From Arthrobacter sp. MN05-02 (GTDB lineage Bacteria; Actinomycetota; Actinomycetes; Actinomycetales; Micrococcaceae): DNA of 64,000 nt. Numbering within the stretch: position 1 is the stretch's first letter; every line of letters starts with the position of its first letter. The position numbers were made by a program, and so were the translations under genes. Under the pieces are notes generated by a model. That model was not told the origin of the DNA, did no database searches, and worked only from the letters and a program-made list of their open reading frames with translations. Positions 61,633 to 64,000 of this stretch are shown piece after piece. The stretch spans positions 124,001 through 188,000 of the forward strand of contig AP018697.1 in the NCBI GenBank assembly GCA_004001285.1. Direction: 5' to 3'.

Positions 61633-62982
61633 CTACTCCGAGACGGTGAAGCCCTGCTCGGTGCCGTACTTGATGCTCGCGTCCTGCCAGCTCTTCAGCC
61701 CGTCCTTGAGGGGGGTGTCCGAGACGTAGGCCTGGCCCACGGTGTCGTTGAAGATGCTGTTCGCGTAGACCTGGAAGGGCAGGTAGGACCAGCCCTCGGG
61801 GACGTTTTGCGCGGACTCGGCGAAGATCTCGTTGGCCTTCTGGCCGCCGAAGTACTCGAACTCGGAGTTCAGGAACTCGTCGGACTCGAGGGCAGCCGAC
61901 GTAGCGGGGAACGCGCCGCCGTCGATGCGGGTCTGGACGCCGTCGCCCACGTTGGCGTAGTCGAGGAAGGCGTACGCGAGGGCGCCCTGCTCGCTGGCGG
62001 CCGGGATGGTCAGCGAACTGCCACCGTTCTCGGCGCTCGCCGTGCCGCCCTCTTCCCACTGGGGGAGCGGTGCCGCACGCCACTTGCCGGCGGCCGCGGG
62101 GACGCCGGAGGTGAAGTTGCCGGGCATCCAGGCGCCGGTGGCGAGGGTGGCGATGGTGCCGGTGCCGAGGCCCTGGTACCACTCGTCGCTCCAGGAGCTG
62201 ATGGGGGCCAGGAGGTCCTCGTCGAGGAGCTGCTGCCAGGTCTCGGCGAACTTGGTGGAGCCCTCGTCGGAGAAGTCGACCTTCACGTCGGTGCCGTCCA
62301 CCGTGTACGGCTGCCCGCCGGCCTGCCAGATGAGGCTGGTGGCGAAGCCGGCGTCGCCCGTGTCATTGGCGATGTACACGTCGGGGTCCGCCTCGTGGAG
62401 CGTGCGGGCCGCCTCGACGTACTCCTCCCACGTGGTGGGGACCTCGACACCGTACTTCTCGAAGACCTCGGTGTTGTAGAACAGGGCCATGGGGCCGGAG
62501 TCCATGGGGAGGCCGTAGATGCCCTCGTTCGCCTGGACGGAACTCCACGGGCCGGGGCTGAAGGTGTCCTGCAGGTCACCGGCGCCGTAGCCGCTGAGAT
62601 CTTGGACGGATTCGGCGAGGGCGAACTGGGGGAGCGCGTAGTACTCGATCTGGGCGACGTCGGGCACGCCCGAGCCGGCGGCGATCGCGTTCTGCAGCGC
62701 CGTGTACTGGTCGTTGCCGGTGCCGGCGTTCACGAGGTCGATGTTCACGTTCGGGTGCTCGGCCTCGAAGTCCTCGACGACCTTCTCCAGCGTGGGCTCC
62801 CAGGCCCAGACGGTGAGGTCGCCACCCTTGTCGAGGGCCGCCTGGACGTCGTCGGCGCTGACCTCTGCGGGTGCTGCGCCGCCGGCGTCGTTCCCGCCGC
62901 CACCGCAGGCGGTGAGGGCGAGGGCTGCCGCGAGGGCCAGTGCCGAACCGCGCAGCACCGCCGGGGAGATTTTGCTCTTCAT
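61633..62982 (-). CDS. Extracellular sugar-binding lipoprotein of an ABC importer
   Basis: A 449-residue family 1 solute-binding protein. The signal peptide ends in LALTACGGG, a lipobox. The mature part has the family signatures LTVWAWEPTLEKVVEDFE, GSGVPDVAQIEYYALPQF and YGLPMDSGPMALFYNTEVF. AAAGGAACCCC precedes the ATG at 62982; an in-frame ATG at 63048 would run into the permease gene. It probably binds galacto-oligosaccharides, judged from its neighbours. Confidence 0.95.
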   Translation of the reverse strand: MKSKISPAVLRGSALALAAALALTACGGGGNDAGGAAPAEVSADDVQAALDKGGDLTVWAWEPTLEKVVEDFEAEHPNVNIDLVNAGTGNDQYTALQNAIAAGSGVPDVAQIEYYALPQFALAESVQDLSGYGAGDLQDTFSPGPWSSVQANEGIYGLPMDSGPMALFYNTEVFEKYGVEVPTTWEEYVEAARTLHEADPDVYIANDTGDAGFATSLIWQAGGQPYTVDGTDVKVDFSDEGSTKFAETWQQLLDEDLLAPISSWSDEWYQGLGTGTIATLATGAWMPGNFTSGVPAAAGKWRAAPLPQWEEGGTASAENGGSSLTIPAASEQGALAYAFLDYANVGDGVQTRIDGGAFPATSAALESDEFLNSEFEYFGGQKANEIFAESAQNVPEGWSYLPFQVYANSIFNDTVGQAYVSDTPLKDGLKSWQDASIKYGTEQGFTVSE

Positions 62983-63031
62983 GGGGTTCCTTTTCACTTC
63001 ATCGTTCACAAAAGGGGTTTTCGGAAGGGTC

Positions 63032-63976
63032 TTACTCTTTGACGGCACCGGCGCTGAGGCCGGACTGCCAGTAGCGCTGCAGCAGCAGGAATGCTGCGAT
63101 CAGCGGGAGGATGGTGAGGAGGGAGCCGGTGATGACGAGGTTGAAGATGGCCTCGCCGCCGGCTGTCGAGGCCTGCGCGTTCCAGGCGTTCAGGCCCAGG
63201 GTCAGCGGGTACCAGGCGGGGTCCTTGAGCATGATCAGCGGCAGGAAGTAGTTGTTCCACGTGGCCACCATGGTGAACAGCAGCACCGTGACGATGCCCG
63301 GGCCCAGTAGCGGCAGGCAGATCTGGAAGAACGTGCGGAACTCGCCGGCGCCGTCCATGCGGGCCGATTCCAGCAGCTCGGTGGGGATGGCCTCGGAGGC
63401 GAACGTCCACATCAGGTACAGGCCGAACGGCGAGATCAGCGACGGGATGATCACCGACCACGGGGTGTTGGTCAGGCCCATCTCGCTGAACATCAAAAAG
63501 GTGGGGACCGCCAGGGCGGTACCGGGGACGGCGACCGCGCCGATGACGACGGCGAACACGGCCTTCTTGCCCGGGAAGCTGAACTTCGCGAGGGCGTACC
63601 CGCCGAGGACGGCGAGGAACGTGGCCCCGCCGGCGCCCAGCACCACGTACAGCACGGTGTTCAGGAACCAGCGGCCGAAGATGCCGTCGTCGTAGGCGAG
63701 GGTGTCGCCGATGTTGCCGAAGAGGGCGAAGTCGCCCGAGAACCAGAGGCCGAACGAGGTGAAGAGGTCGGCCTGGGTCTTGGACGAGTTGATGAACAGC
63801 CAGACCAGCGGGATGAGGCTGTAGACCAGGACGATCCCGGTGAGGACGGTCAACAGGACGCTGCGCTTCGGATTGTCCACGCCGCGGCGCGTGCTCTTCA
63901 TGCGCACGTAGCCGGGCTTCGTCCTCTGCCTGGTCCTGTGCTTGTCCGTGCGGGTGGGTTCGACGGCGACGCTCAT
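63032..63976 (-). CDS. Carbohydrate ABC transporter permease (MalG-like)
   Basis: A 314-residue permease with six helices after a basic N-terminal tail of about 35 residues. The EAA loop EAIPTELLESARMDGAGEF contacts the ATPase, and ends in the LPLLGPG segment. It is the second permease of a CUT1 importer; the first permease should lie just beyond base 64000. The ATPase, as in most actinobacteria, is not encoded in this window and may be a shared MsiK-type protein. Confidence 0.95.
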   Translation of the reverse strand: MSVAVEPTRTDKHRTRQRTKPGYVRMKSTRRGVDNPKRSVLLTVLTGIVLVYSLIPLVWLFINSSKTQADLFTSFGLWFSGDFALFGNIGDTLAYDDGIFGRWFLNTVLYVVLGAGGATFLAVLGGYALAKFSFPGKKAVFAVVIGAVAVPGTALAVPTFLMFSEMGLTNTPWSVIIPSLISPFGLYLMWTFASEAIPTELLESARMDGAGEFRTFFQICLPLLGPGIVTVLLFTMVATWNNYFLPLIMLKDPAWYPLTLGLNAWNAQASTAGGEAIFNLVITGSLLTILPLIAAFLLLQRYWQSGLSAGAVKE

Positions 63977-64000
63977 GGTCAGCTTTCCTTCCGCATGCCG

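Noticed and set aside
60505..63042. 845-codon open frame opposite GH42 and the sugar-binding protein
   Set aside because: Spans two well-supported minus-strand genes and a hairpin, without any protein motif.
1..64000. tRNA, rRNA, CRISPR, insertion sequences, prophage or defence genes
   Set aside because: I looked for cloverleaf ends, regularly spaced repeats, transposase motifs and terminal inverted repeats and found none I could support.

Overview
The window looks like a chromosomal segment of a high-GC Gram-positive actinobacterium, most likely a member of the Micrococcaceae (Arthrobacter-like). The evidence is G/C-saturated third codon positions, frequent GTG starts, 4-bp ATGA/GTGA gene overlaps, actinobacterial families (DUF4193, DUF4383, PRC-barrel/DUF2382, PucR regulator, GlsB/YeaQ), a DtxR/IdeR-type iron box, and TANNNT -10 hexamers placed as for leaderless mRNAs. 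GC content was judged by eye. I see no rRNA, tRNA, CRISPR array, transposase or phage gene.

Layout. 1-5 kb: end of a ZIP-type transporter, a secreted endonuclease/exonuclease/phosphatase, and a translationally coupled HTH-regulator/7-TM protein pair behind a long inverted repeat. 5-9.4 kb: a complete fructose PTS operon (fruR-fruK-fruA-ptsH) with promoter and operator-like repeats. 9.4-18.3 kb: housekeeping and envelope genes (GlsB/YeaQ, DUF445, glycerophosphodiesterase, GH15, Zn-alcohol dehydrogenase, AzlCD, YnfA). 18.4-22.7 kb: acetate overflow genes (pta-ackA) and an ArsR/SRPBCC pair. 22.8-28 kb: acyl desaturase with its ferredoxin-type reductase, divergent from a PucR regulator, then AlkA glycosylase and an SDR. 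28.3-33 kb: DUF4193, alpha/beta hydrolase, AEC carrier, LtrA, PRC-barrel/DUF2382, VOC protein. 33-37.1 kb: siderophore uptake operon with a fused double permease and an iron box. 37.5-47.3 kb: permease, two DUF1989 proteins, a biotin carboxylase and allophanate hydrolase, divergent from a TetR regulator; this is annotated in many genomes as urea degradation but its gene content matches the guanidine pathway. 47.3-54.3 kb: an N-demethylation locus in which GntR, a cytosolic Cache-domain protein and an extended SDR diverge from an APC permease and a three-subunit heme-dependent oxidative N-demethylase. 54.4-56 kb: lipid kinase and DUF4383. 56.2-64 kb: a galactan-type saccharide locus with a secreted GH30, a GH42 beta-galactosidase, a sugar-binding lipoprotein and an ABC permease.

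Quality caveat. Five recognisable genes (pta, arsR-like, allophanate hydrolase, oxidative N-demethylase alpha subunit, lipid kinase) are broken by one or two small frameshifts, six in all. Five of the six sit in short G/C homopolymers and are repaired by removing one base; the sixth is in a GC dinucleotide run. Everything downstream of each break is well-conserved protein, so I suspect a systematic sequencing or assembly error rather than decay.

The least ordinary parts are the N-demethylase locus with its soluble Cache protein, the HTH/7-TM pair with an 18-bp interrupted palindrome over its promoter, the ArsR operator centred on its own start codon, and a palindromic AAGCCTRCTT motif upstream of three unrelated stress-type genes.
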